Assembly: GCF_024323335.1 (NCBI RefSeq)
Contig: NC_066581.1
Span: forward strand, 443,573,816 to 443,637,815
Direction: 5' to 3'
Length of the DNA stretch: 64,000 nucleotides
Source: Lathyrus oleraceus
Taxonomy: Eukaryota; Streptophyta; Magnoliopsida; Fabales; Fabaceae
A program made the translations under genes and the position numbers. Below, one piece after another: positions 34,493-46,052 of this stretch. Below the pieces are notes generated by a model that was given only the letters and a program-made list of their open reading frames with translations, did no database searches and was not told the origin of the DNA. Position 1 is the stretch's first letter. The number at the start of each line of letters is the position of its first letter.

Positions 34493-36408
34493 CCTAACCT
34501 GAAGAGGAACACCTCACTCATCTACAAAAATTGTTTGAAAGATTGAGAAAATTCAGATTGAAACTTAATCCTAACAAATGCACATTTGGGGTAAGATCTG
34601 GCAAGTTGCTAGGTTTTATCGTGAGCCAGCATGGCATTGTGGTTGGTCTCGACAAGGTTAAAGCCATACAAGTTATGCCCGCACCAAGAACTGAAAAAGA
34701 AGTTCGCGGATTTTTAGGACGGTTGAACTATATAGCCAGGTTCATATCACACCTGACTGCCACATGCGAACAAATCTTTAAACTTCTACGGAAAAGTCAA
34801 GTCGTTGAGTGGAACAAGAACTGTCAAAGAGACTTTGAGAGGATAAATCAGTATCTCCAAGATCCACCCATCTTGACGTCGTCGGTGCTAGGAAGACCGC
34901 TTATCATGTACTTGATAGTCCTAGAAGACTCTATGGGTTGTGCACTTGATCAACATGACAAATTAGGTAGGAAAGAGCACACCAGTTACTACCTTAGTAA
35001 GAAGTTCACTGACTGTGAATCAAGATACTCTTTGCTAGAGAAAACGTGTTGTGCCCTTGCCTGGGCTGCCAAAAGATTAAGGCAATACATGTTGACTCAC
35101 ACTACTCTGTTGATCTCCAAGAGGGATCTGATCAAGTACATCTTTGAGAAACCTGCTCTAGTTGGAAGGGTTTCCCGTTGGGAAATATTTTTGACCGAAT
35201 ACGACATTCAATACGTCACACAAAAAGCCATCAAGGGAAGCATATTGTCTAATTATTTGGTCCACCAACTAGTGGAATACTACAAACCCATGAGGCATGA
35301 TTTCCCTGATGAGGACATCTTGTTCATAAGACAGTGCAATATTCCTAGTCCTAAGGAAGGTCTTGAACCAGGATCGCGATCGACACTCGGGTTCGATGGT
35401 ACTTCCAACATACAAGGCCATGGAGTAGGTGCAATCATCACTTCACCAACAGGATTTCATCCCGTTTACCTCAAGATTATGCTTTGACTGTATTAACAAT
35501 GTGGCAGAATATGAAGCATGCATCTTTGGTATCAAAGCAGAAATTGACTTAAGGATCAAAATACTTGAGGTTTATGGAGACTCAACTCTTATTGTCAGTC
35601 AAGTACAAGGAGACTGGGAAACTCGTGATCAGAAGCTGATTCCTTATAGGGAACACGTCTTGAAATTGATCTCCTACTTTGATTAAATCTATTTTCATCA
35701 TATTCCAAGGGAATAAAATCAATTAGCATACGCTCTTGCTACTTTAGCATCCATGTTCAAGGTCAAATGGAAGAATGAGGCTCCTTCTATCCATATTGAA
35801 CACTTGGATGAGCCTGCATACTATTTGGCTACCGAGGAAGAGTCAGATGGCAAACCTTGGTACCATGACATCAAGATGTACCTTGAAAAACAGGTGTATC
35901 ATGACAACAAATCTATCACAGACAAGAAGGATTTGAGAAAGCTCTCATCTAAGTTCTTCTTAAATGGAGATGTATTATATAAGCGAAGTTATGATTCAGT
36001 CTTGCTCAGATGCATGGACAAGCGCGAAGTATAGAAAATCATAACTGATGTGCATGAAGGTTCCTTTAGGAAGCACTCTAGCGGGCATTCAATGGATAAG
36101 AAAATCCTCAGGGCAGGATATTACTGGTTGACTATGGAAGTAAATTATTTCCGTCACGTGAAGACTTGTCACAAGTTCCAGATCTATGCTGATAGGATAC
36201 ATATGCTTCCGGTACCTCTCAACGTCATTTCATCTCCGTGGCCCTTTTCTATGTAGGGCATTAACATAATCGGTCGTATTGAACCACCTACTTTAAACAA
36301 ACATCGGTTCATCCTTGTTGTTATTGACTATTTTACCAAATGGGTAGAAACTACGTCATACACAAACGTCACCAAACAAGTGGTGGTCTCTTTCTGACAC
36401 GATATATC
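34493..36408 (+). pseudogene. Element G: dead Ogre pol fragment (RT thumb, two RNase H, integrase start)
   Basis: Plus-strand pol from the RT thumb (LRKFRLKLNPNKCTFGVRSGK) through RNase H 1 (LGRKEHTSYYLSKKF), the second, archaeal-like RNase H (FDGTSNIQGHGVGA, NVAEYEACIFG, YGDSTLIVSQVQGDW) and integrase start. There is a frameshift near 35470-35487 and stops at about 35684, 35713, 36032 and 36254. The zinc-finger CHKC has become CHKF, and the first integrase Asp has become Asn (GINIIG). Both ends are cut inside coding sequence by LTR ends (H on the left, F on the right). Most similar here to element J's pol. Confidence 0.88.
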
Positions 36409-38441
36409 TATAAGACCCCAAATTTTGACCCTAAGATCCCTCATGCTATCTTATTATTTGCATTAGCTTTGGGATCATACCTTGGCATCCTCCTTACCCC
36501 TTATTCATTGGGTTTGCATTGGGAGAGATCACCAAACATATTTGATTGTATCATACTTTGTTTTTCTTTGTTTACTAACCAAAATACCAAAAATATGTCT
36601 ATGTATAACTTTGTTTCTTTTATAGGTAGTGTGTGTATTCACCAATGCCCTATCAAGCTCACAACTAGGGTTTGAGACCCTCAGTGCAAAGAGATCAATC
36701 ATGAGATGGTTTATAATGGGTTTAGACATCATATATGGATCCTCGTGTTCTTAATTTGTCAATTTGATCAAGAATTCATCAAGAGTTTGAAGCTTGTTTG
36801 CCTTGGAAGCCCTGAATCATCTAGGTATCTTGTGTGACTTCCTCTGCAGGTTTCTTCAACAATTGGTCAAATATATTAAAGGATACTTAATCATACAACA
36901 TCTTATGCATATATGATCCTCCATGAGTTCCAAAGATCAAGATAACTTCAAGTTTGCAAGTTGGTTCAAAGAAGTTGACCAGAGAAAGTCAACTGGTCAA
37001 AATTGGGGTTCCCTAGACCCTATCTCCTACAATTTTTGTTTTATGAAAATTATCCCAAGAGTCGAGTTTCTTCTTATTACATTGCAAACAACTTTAATGT
37101 TGACATAAATAGCTATTTTTGCTTGGAAAGTCATTTTTTATGGTGAAATATTATAGGTCATTTTGTCTTTGCCCTACTTAGGAGGTCAACTTCCAAGAAC
37201 CATAACCTGCTCAATATTTATGCGATGAAGGCCATCCAAGTTTCATGATCAATTTCAAGATCTCGTATCCAAATTTTATTCTTTGATAAATGTCAACTTA
37301 AACTTGCAAGGGCATGTGCCAAGAGGAAACATTATAGGTCATTTTGGGCCATTACCATTGAACAAGCAATTTTCCTCAACTTCTAAAATACATAAATCCC
37401 TCATGCCAAATCCAAATTGGGTCAAATTTGTGACCAAACTTAATTGGAATGAAAGAGATACAACTTTGATGAAGGAACCATTTCCATTTGAAGCTCTTAG
37501 CAAAAGTTATTCAAGATGGAAGAAGTGGTCATTTGACTTGGTACTTAGAAAAATTTCAATTATGTTTGATTTCTCAAACTTCCACCTCAAACATCATCAT
37601 GATCCAAGATTCACATAGAAACGTGTTCAACATCAAACTTGTTCCTCTTGATGTCACCTTTCCCAAAAGTCCAAGATCACAATATTTGGACAAGATTTGA
37701 GGGACTTGCGCATGGTTCCTTTCATAGGTTTGTTTTGGCAAGATTTGAATTCAATTGTCCATTTCCTTTTGCATGCTTACATGTTAATGCTGCAGGATCC
37801 ATTGTGCACGAATTGGAGCATGATCACATCATGAATTGGGCTCAAATAATTTCCCATGCATCCATGCACCAAATTTCCTAAAATTGGAAAAATTTCAAAG
37901 TGTGTGAAAAGAGACTTGCTAGGCTATATATACATGACCATTGTGATCAGAATGAGGACCCCTTATGCCCAAACCTTGAACCCTTGCATCCCTAGCCTCC
38001 ATTAAAGGATAAAGTTAAAGATTTCACTTGAAATCGAGTTTCAATTCTCCTTCTGTTTTGAGATTGAAACTCCAAGAATCCAAGCCTCTCTTTGATCCAT
38101 TTCACTTTCTGCAAGCTTCTAGAGTCGAGCCAAGGCAAATTGGAAGCAAGATCAAGCTGAATTGAAGCTACCCGAAGGTAATTTTTCTCAAACTTCTCTT
38201 CTTCAATTCTCCCTCATTTCTCAACTATTTTGCTTGATTATTGGTTATCTGAAGTCCTACCAATGTACGCAACAAGATTGAGTTGCTTTGAGGTCAAATT
38301 GAAGCAACTCAGATCATGAACCTCAAATTTCAAATTCATGTATCTTTCAATATACTTGGAATTGGATGAAATGGAGGTCAGATTCGAGCTCCTGAGCATT
38401 TTTCCTTTAAAGCCATGTCCTTATTTTTCATTTTTGGGATG
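36409..38441 (+). repeat. LTR fragment F (5' 2.0 kb of an Ogre-type LTR)
   Basis: Starts TATAAGACCCC inside G's integrase sequence with no polypurine tract, as expected for an element inserted into G. Related to D throughout and to B in TATA position. Truncated at 38441 by the end of element J's 3' LTR; the remainder should lie right of the window. Confidence 0.75.
37925..37933 (+). promoter_or_regulatory. Candidate TATA box of LTR fragment F
   Basis: GGCTATATATACATG, 1516 bases from the LTR start, matching the position in element B. Confidence 0.5.
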
Positions 38442-38875
38442 TGTCGCTTTACGCGAAAAACCGGCGGGAAAACAAGAACAACAGAGCCGCCACCGTGCGT
38501 TATTTATCCCAAAAGAGGGAAAGGAAACGCTCAGAGTAAACCTGGGAAAGACATGGTCTCCCGACCAAAGAGAATGGGATCCACCCTGGGAAAGACATGG
38601 CACAAAAGGAAGGTAAATGGTTGCTAAAACGCTGCTCACAAACAAACACACACTGGCTGAAAGAGTCACAAGAAAACAAACAAGACTGACTCGGCAGGAT
38701 ATCGCATCCTGGGCCTACTTAGTCCATCAAGCATAGACATCAGAGTCGAAGTAGTTTGGACTGGGGGAAACACATGCTCGCTAGGATGTCGCATCCTATG
38801 CATACGTATCTTCTTGGACTAAGAAGAATTAGAGCATTTGTAGCTCGGCTAACGCACGCAAGACAAAACAACACA

Positions 38876-39030
38876 GGAAATCGACTGCCAATCGCTGGGC
38901 TTACGTCAAACTCCATACAAAACACACGCACACCGGAAACCAAATGCCAATTGCTGGGCTTATATCATACTCCAAGCACACAACAATAGGATACGGAATG
39001 CCAATCGCTGGTCTTACATCCATCTCCTAA
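38876..39030 (-). repeat. Short minisatellite in the element J LTR (3 units of about 57 bp)
   Basis: Core ATGCCAATCGCTGGGCTTA recurs at about 38876, 38940 and 38995. Homologous to the seven-unit array in element A's LTR. Confidence 0.8.
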
Positions 39031-39471
39031 CACACACAAGAAAACAAAAAAAGGGCGTCCGGAGAGATCTGCTCATCTCCTGCCTACGTACCTCATCTGG
39101 TATGAGGATCAGGGCGACGTAGTTCCCCTACGCAGGGACACAGGACTAGCCTAACCAGATAACAGAGGGAGACACAACTAGGGAGACTACGACTCGAGCC
39201 TAGGTGTTATCATGCAAATCATCCCTAAGTCAAGGTTGCTATCTAACTGGCACAGGAAGCAAGCTATCCTAAACATGACTTGCACAGGAAGCAAGCCAAA
39301 CTAACCCTAACTTGCACTGGAAGCAAGCTAAACTAAAAAAAGCATAAACACACAAGCACAAATAGCACACCCTATATGCAATCAGTTGGCTCAATCAAGG
39401 TTAGGTTTTAGTCGAGGGGTCATATCAACCTCGACAAACAAACCACTGTAACAGGGTAATGTTAGCTCTTA

Positions 39472-39494
39472 ACCCTAACATTGAGAGTTAGGGT
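39472..39494. repeat. Conserved LTR hairpin with telomere-like arms (J copy)
   Basis: ACCCTAAC and GTTAGGGT around ATTGAGA, identical to 9247-9269. Confidence 0.8.
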
Positions 39495-40918
39495 GAAGCA
39501 GATGAATGGGAAGTGAAGATGAGACTTCACATCTCTTATCCCTGGCCTGGGAGAGCTTAAGACAAGAATGTGTGGGTTCAGAAGGTGGGAACCCTTCTAC
39601 ACATATGACTGACACAATGTACAATGATCTTGGGTTAGCATCTGCAATGCATCAACACAGTGGTGTGAGCAAAGCAGATGACACACAGAATAGCAGGGGA
39701 TGGATTGCACATCCCTGGTATCTGCCAATGCCTCTTCACTTAGGAGGTCTTTGGATATGTACAAGGACAAAGGTAAACAAACACAAACATTGCCTCTTAA
39801 GGAGGACTTCAGACAGGTGCCTGGCCAAGTAACAGGCCAGGTCTTCCAGACTACATGGAGTTAGGATGTTATACCTCAATGCTCAAGCTATCAAGCAAAG
39901 CAAGAGCAAGTTCACAAGGGAACTAAAGCAACTAAAGTACCTAAAAACAATCCAAGATAATCAGTACTCAACTCAAACAAAAATCAAACAGCAAAGGTCA
40001 ATAGTTAACTGTACAACTGTACACAAGCAAACAACAGTCAATGCACAAAGGTGCAAGCCATAAGGCACAAGCTTAAATCTCAAACCCTACAAAATAAACC
40101 AAATTTAGTCATCAACAAGCAATAAGCCAACTCCAATTGAGTGCACATCATTAAGCATAAGCAATTGTGCTCTTTTACCTGAAACAAAACTCAAATATGA
40201 GAGCACAAACCACTGGTACAAGACTAGGGTCAAAATGAGAGCAAAAAAAACCAAAACAGAACATGAAACTTATCCAAAATCAAGATCAATCAATTAGGAA
40301 ACAAGTCCAAGTGGTTTCACATTCATATCATCAACCATTATCATTTCATGAAGCAAAGAGTACAAAGCATGCAATTTGAAGTTTATAGAAGCAAACAGAA
40401 TGATTCAACTCAAATCAACTCACAAACATTTCAATAAATCCCCAAAAATTTCATGGTCAAACAGCACTCATAACATGACCTACACACCAAATTTCAAGCC
40501 ATTTGGACCAAGGGAAGCAAGTCAATTAAATTCATCAAGTCAACACAAGTTCAACCAAGCTCATACAAGGCACCAAAACATGCATCAACTTCAAGCAATC
40601 ATAAAACAAAGACCAAGCATGATAAATGAATGAAATTAAAGCCATGGCAAACTTCAAGATGTCTACAACACACATGCCAAATTTCAAGTCCATCCAATAA
40701 ACAACCAGAATTTCACAAATCATGTAAAAACATGTCTCACAAGAAGTCCACAATTGATCAAACAGGGGAGAAAATCTCAATCAAATTGAAAATGCATTAA
40801 AAAGTTCCAGGGAAATTCATAAGCAACCTTAACATCCATAAGTATTAACATGCAAAAATCCAGCTCAATTCAAGTTCAATAAGCATGGCAAATAAAATCA
40901 AGAAGTTGGACATGAAAT

Positions 40919-40941
40919 GGTGTGACACAAATTGTCACACC
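40919..40941. repeat. Conserved LTR hairpin GGTGTGACA/TGTCACACC (J copy)
   Basis: Nine-bp arms around CAAAT, identical to 10286-10308. Confidence 0.85.
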
Positions 40942-42171
40942 TCTAAAGATCACAACATATCTCACAATCCAGGAACTCAAAAATCACAAACCACATACCA
41001 AAATGACCAGGAATGAGTCTAGAACACACATGTAAAATTTCAAGAATTTCCAATTAAGCATCATCATTTCATGATCAAAATGGTAAGCATGGTGCAAGGA
41101 ATGACATATGATAACAAACCCTAGGCAAATATTTTTTCTAACCGTGCACAATTTCCATAAAAATCATCAAAAAATTGTAGACATGGCAAGGATCATTATG
41201 AAAAAAACCTCAAATTATTTGGACAAATATTGAATGGGTTATGAATTTATTATTGAGAGGAAAAAAAAAAGTGAAACAAGCAAGATGAACTTGGAACATA
41301 TGAAGAAAATAATGCAAAGGCCAAAATAGAAAATGTCATCAGGCGGAATCGAAGTAGGTTCCTATTCAAAGCTGGCGCGCTCGTGATGAAACTGTGCGTT
41401 TAATTAAAAGGCGTGGCACAATGTGATTGGCTCATGGGGACAAAAACACAAATTATATGCAAAACAAGGAGAAAACAGATCAAACGCGCTTCTGGCTAGG
41501 GTTCTTCATCAAACTCATGCGTTCTTCATCCAATTTTCCAGCAAGAACAAGCATTCATGAAAATCTACAAACTATACATCCATGGATTCCTCTTCTCATG
41601 CACATGAACAATATAACAACAATTAAGCTTAATTCATGCCAACAAACTCGGATCGATCAAAACAAGTTTCACTCATCAAAATTCAAATCAACATAACTCT
41701 CTCAAAACTCAATGAAATTTCACGATTCAAAGTGCAGTACAATCAGCATGGCAAGATCTATGATAAGCATATTAACATTTCATCATTAGCAAGGTTCGAA
41801 TTCCAACCTGATTTGAAGAGCAGAAATGGATTCGTGGTTGTTTGGCCTTGTAGTGTAGAAATAACACTTCTTTGATGCTCCAGGAGATGAATGAGTGAAG
41901 AATCGAAGCTCAATGGTCTTGGATATAGCTCAAATCAGCAGCTGCCATGGATGATGTTCAATGTAACAGTGCTTGAAACAGCTTGAAATCTTTGCTCTCT
42001 TGCTTCAATCCAGCTCAGTGATGATTGTAGATGATGATTCAATCGTGGAAATGGCAAGGGATTGGAAGAAACTTGCAGAAAAAGTGAAGAGAAAAAGTGG
42101 AGCGAAATTGCAATTCTTAGATCTAGATTTGTGTGAATGTTTCTTAATCCGAAATTCTGTTAGAATTATGA

Positions 42172-42180
42172 TTTTATATG
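42172..42180 (-). promoter_or_regulatory. Candidate TATA box of the element J LTR
   Basis: Minus-strand CATATAAAAT, about 1.03 kb from the LTR start, close to the position in element A. Confidence 0.4.
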
Positions 42181-43211
42181 TGCTGCTAATCCACCTTGTT
42201 GATTATGGTTAAGCAAAATGCAATGGTTAATGAAAATGAGTGTTTATGTGCAATTGCTAATTCACCTTCATGTGCATGGGGTGCATGCTACAGTGCACAA
42301 AAATGGGCCTAAATCCACTCCAAATATCATTTTTAATCAAATGCAATTGATAGAAAGTGTAGAAAATGCTTATTTTGAAAGTCACTTTTTTAACTCTCCC
42401 TTTTTAAATTCAAGTCACTAAAAAAATGCCATTTTGATGTGATGACTTTTGATGAAATGTGATGAAGGATTTGGATAGAACATGTCAAATGTGACTTGTA
42501 GCAAAAAACCTCACTCAATTTGGCCAAATGGTTCAAGAGTTATGCCTCCTTGAAGTTCAACTTTTCTTGATAATGATTTGATCATAACTTACCAACCACA
42601 AATGAGAAATGGATGTTCTTGGACTTTTTAGAAAGGTGAGAGCAAGATATTCAACTTTCATGTTGGACAAAATTTCATATGAAGCTTGTATGATGATGTA
42701 AATTTGAGGAGAAGAACTTTCCATTTTTGGCAGTTTCCAATTACAGGCCACTTACTATTTTTGGCAAGTTTTCATCTGATCTCAAATTCTTCAATCTTGA
42801 TCTTTGACATGTCAAATGAGACTTGTATGGACATGAATGAAGCCTTTCAAACCCTTTCCTACCTTCAAATCCTTGATTTCAGGCACAGTTGACCATAGTT
42901 GACTTTCTAGGGTTTTTGGAGGATTGAACAATGACTGATGACTTTTGAGCACCCAATCCTTGACAAAACCACTTCAAAAGGACCCCTAGGTCATATGAAC
43001 TTGTTGAATCAACCCTAGGGCTTTGCCTCAATAGGATTTGCACTTGCTTGCTTGCTTGACTGATTCTCCTGATCATCTTGACCTAATCTTGTCAGATGAA
43101 TTGCACTTGGGCAAAGGACAATGCAATGCTATGCAGTGGACTATGTTATGTTAATGACCTAATCATGACAATGTATGTACAAAATGGGAGGTGCAAATTT
43201 GAGGTGCTACA

Positions 43212-43223
43212 GCTGCCCCTATT
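43212..43223 (-). other. Polypurine tract of element J
   Basis: Minus-strand AATAGGGGCAGC immediately before the 3' LTR. Confidence 0.75.
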
Positions 43224-46052
43224 CAATCAGCTGGGAACCTGAACGGATGAGAGCAACGACTGTCAGACTTTCAAGGTACACAGGGATTGAATACCAAAGA
43301 ACCGTAGAAATGTGAACTCTACTGGATATGATACAAGAAAAGCCAAGCCATTTACCGATGACGGCTGCACGATAACTTCAGGAAAGCGAAACCATTTACC
43401 GATGGCTAAATACTGGAAACTTGATATTTACCGATATCAACTTCAGCGAGACCATTTACCGATGGCTGCTGGGAAACACCTTGATATTAAAAGGAAGCAA
43501 GACCATTTACCGATGGTGGCTTCAAAGTAACTTGATATTTACTGGTATCAACTTGGGGATTCGATATTTACCGATATCGAAGAAAGCGGGGCCATTTACC
43601 GATGGCGGCTAAACTGAGCATTCGACATTTACCGATATCGAAGCAAACGGGGCCATTTACCGATGACGTCTCCACCCGGGGAGGAAAGAGATATTTGCAA
43701 ATGGAATCAGACAAGACGTTTACCGACGACTCCTGGGGATTTTTTTTAATTTTTATCAAAAAGGAAATACGCACGACCAGACATTTACCGATGACTGGGA
43801 TGAGACTCGATGTTTACCGACATCGAAAGATGATGCTTACCGACATCCAAAAACGACCAGACATTTACCGATGATTGGGGAAATACTCGACCAGACGTCA
43901 ACGGACGAAAGGGAAAGGCTTGACGTTTATCGACACCAACGGAAAGGTGAGCACTTTACCGGGGAAGGAAAAACAAATACTTGCAACTGGAAACCAGGAA
44001 GGACATTTACCGACGACTCTACTGGGGATCTCTAGCTGGGGAATTATCAGACATTTACCGATGACTGGGAAAAAACTCGATGTTTACCGACATCGAAAGA
44101 TGATGTTTACCAACATCAAACAAAAACGACCAGACATTTACCGATGACTGGGATGAGACTCGATGTTTACCGACATCGAAAGATGATGTTTACCGACGTC
44201 CAAAAACGACCAGACATTTACCGATGACTGGGGTAGGACTAGATGTTTTACTGACACCGAAGCAATGATGTTTATCGACACCAAAGAAAGAACACACGCG
44301 GGTGCTGACATGACACTTTTACCGGTATCACAAGAAAGACATCTTAAATACATCAAGGCAAGGCTGACCACTTGCTGGGGATCTCACTGGGGAGAAACAA
44401 GCTTTCCGTTCTCGGACGGGTGAGGAAATAAACCTCTCTGGGGAATATCAATCCTGAATTCCGTCAGGAGCAACTGTAGCAAATGTGTTGTACCGATGTT
44501 GAACAACGATCCGCCTCTGCCGGGGATACGATCTGGTTGGGTTAACACATGAATGCATATGTTTGAATTTTTCTATGGCGTAATGCTCCATATTGAATGA
44601 AAATGCTACGCAGTTTTGAGGATGCAATGATCACTACATGCAAAATGCAAGAATGAACAACTCCGACTTGGGAGCCAAAACTGATCAGATACTCCAACTT
44701 TGCGGGGAGAGCACCGACTTCTCACTCATGCTGGAGAATAACACTGCTGCTGGGGAAAGGATAAACTCCGCTGGGGACATCCTTCAGGACCCAATCCACT
44801 CGGGGACTCAGCTTGGGGGGAACAACCAAAACAACTCGTTGGGGACAAACCAAAGTGACTGCGCTGAGGAGTAAACAAAGTAACTCGCTGGGGAGTAATA
44901 AGGCGACTTGCTAGGGACAACCTGGTGACTTCACTAGGGAGAGCCAACCAATCCACAAGTAGGAAAAACTCTGCTTTGGGAAATAAATGCTACTCCGCTG
45001 GGGACGACCCATCCAGTCCACAGATAGGATAACTGCTGGAGATAAACTTCATTGAACCCACTCCACTCGGGGATTCGTTGGGGAAAATTATCAACACCAA
45101 TCTCTGCTCGAGTGCTAGGGAAAGCAACCCTGTCGGGGATAACACACCACTCTGCTGAGGAAGAGCACAACTCTGGTGGGGAATAAATTACCGACACCTC
45201 CGCTGGGTATAGGCAATCCTTAGACCTGCTGGGGAATAGAATAGCCTATCCACAGACGTCTCCGCAGGGGAACATAGCTCTGATAGCTTCCATACTTGCT
45301 TAGGGAAATATCTGCTGGGGAAACGTCCTCACAGATGCCAATCTGCAAAACAGCACAACAAAACGCCCCCAGGGGATACATGGACAAGATACGCTCAAGT
45401 GTCCTCAACATTCAAAATGATTTTCAAATGTTTTATCTTTCTGCACGTTATTGTTTAGCCTTCATGTTCTTATATGCAATGTTTATCAAAAATTTGGACG
45501 TTTTTGCAAACAAAACAGTAAAAATAAAAACAAGAGAGCTATTTATCTGAATAACGACTTTTATTGATTGAAAATGTGCCTGAAAAGGCAAATACATTGG
45601 GAATCAATTCCTAGAAAGAGGTAATTGCGCACAAAAGGAAAAATCTATCCTAATGGCAATGTGAACACGGCATCCACTATTTCCCAACTCTGTTATAACT
45701 CACAGATCATCAGGTTTTTTTTCCCAACTCCTTGCTTTCTGAGAAGAATGACTGGACCAATCACATCTTTCGAGACGGCAGATGACGAAGCGTGATATGA
45801 AGTACAGATAACTCAGACTGTGGTCTTCGCTCTAATCCCTCTTTTGCCTGGATCGCCCTTTCGGGTTTTCAATCCACCGGGATACCCATTTTTGCCTAAG
45901 CCGCCCTTGCGGGTTTTCGACTTACCGGGTGTACAAATTCTTTTCATTTTTATCCCTAACTTTTGCCCGAACCTTTTCTTTCTATTTTTTTGGTTCGCCG
46001 GGATGCCCTTTTATGCCTGGACTCTTTTGTTCTTTTTGTCCAGCGGGTCAAT
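43224..46052 (-). other. 3' UTR of element J
   Basis: About 2.8 kb between integrase and LTR with no real gene. Next to the polypurine tract is the hairpin array (43310-44345). From about 44380 to 45340 the plus strand repeats GCTGGGGA more than ten times, often as ACTCCGCTGGGGA (44765-44777, 44992-45004) and once as GGCGACTTGCTAGGGA (44902-44917), resembling the PBS in antisense. At 45830-45940 a block of about 61 bases (CGCCCTT-CGGGTTTTC-ACCGGG) is duplicated. Open frames on the plus strand here are repeat artefacts. Confidence 0.75.
43310..44345 (-). repeat. Array of covarying hairpins, loop TTACCG on plus strand (CGGTAA in element sense)
   Basis: Perfect stems around TTACCG: TTGATAT/ATATCAA at 43421-43440, TCGATAT/ATATCGA at 43561-43580, GCCAT/ATGGC at 43591-43606, TCGATGT/ACATCGA at 43807-43826. 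TGATGT/ACATCA around TTACCA is at 44101-44118. Part of the array is organised as an 80-81 bp unit (starts at 43777, 43857, 44048, 44129, 44209) carrying two or three hairpins each; the rest is irregular. Confidence 0.88.

Larger units (their letters stand above)
38442..43211 (-). repeat. 3' LTR of element J (4770 bp)
   Basis: On the minus strand it starts TGTAGCACCTC at 43211, directly after the polypurine tract, and ends AAGCGACA at 38442. It shares with element A's LTR the minisatellite core, two perfect hairpins and the terminal module (AATAAC then GGTGGCGGCTC), though overall similarity is moderate. Confidence 0.87.

Noticed and set aside
43312..44147. Plus-strand open frames with repeated HLPMTG-like and DVYRH-like peptides
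   Set aside because: They are translations of the 80-bp hairpin repeat on the strand antisense to element J; no start context or independent conservation.
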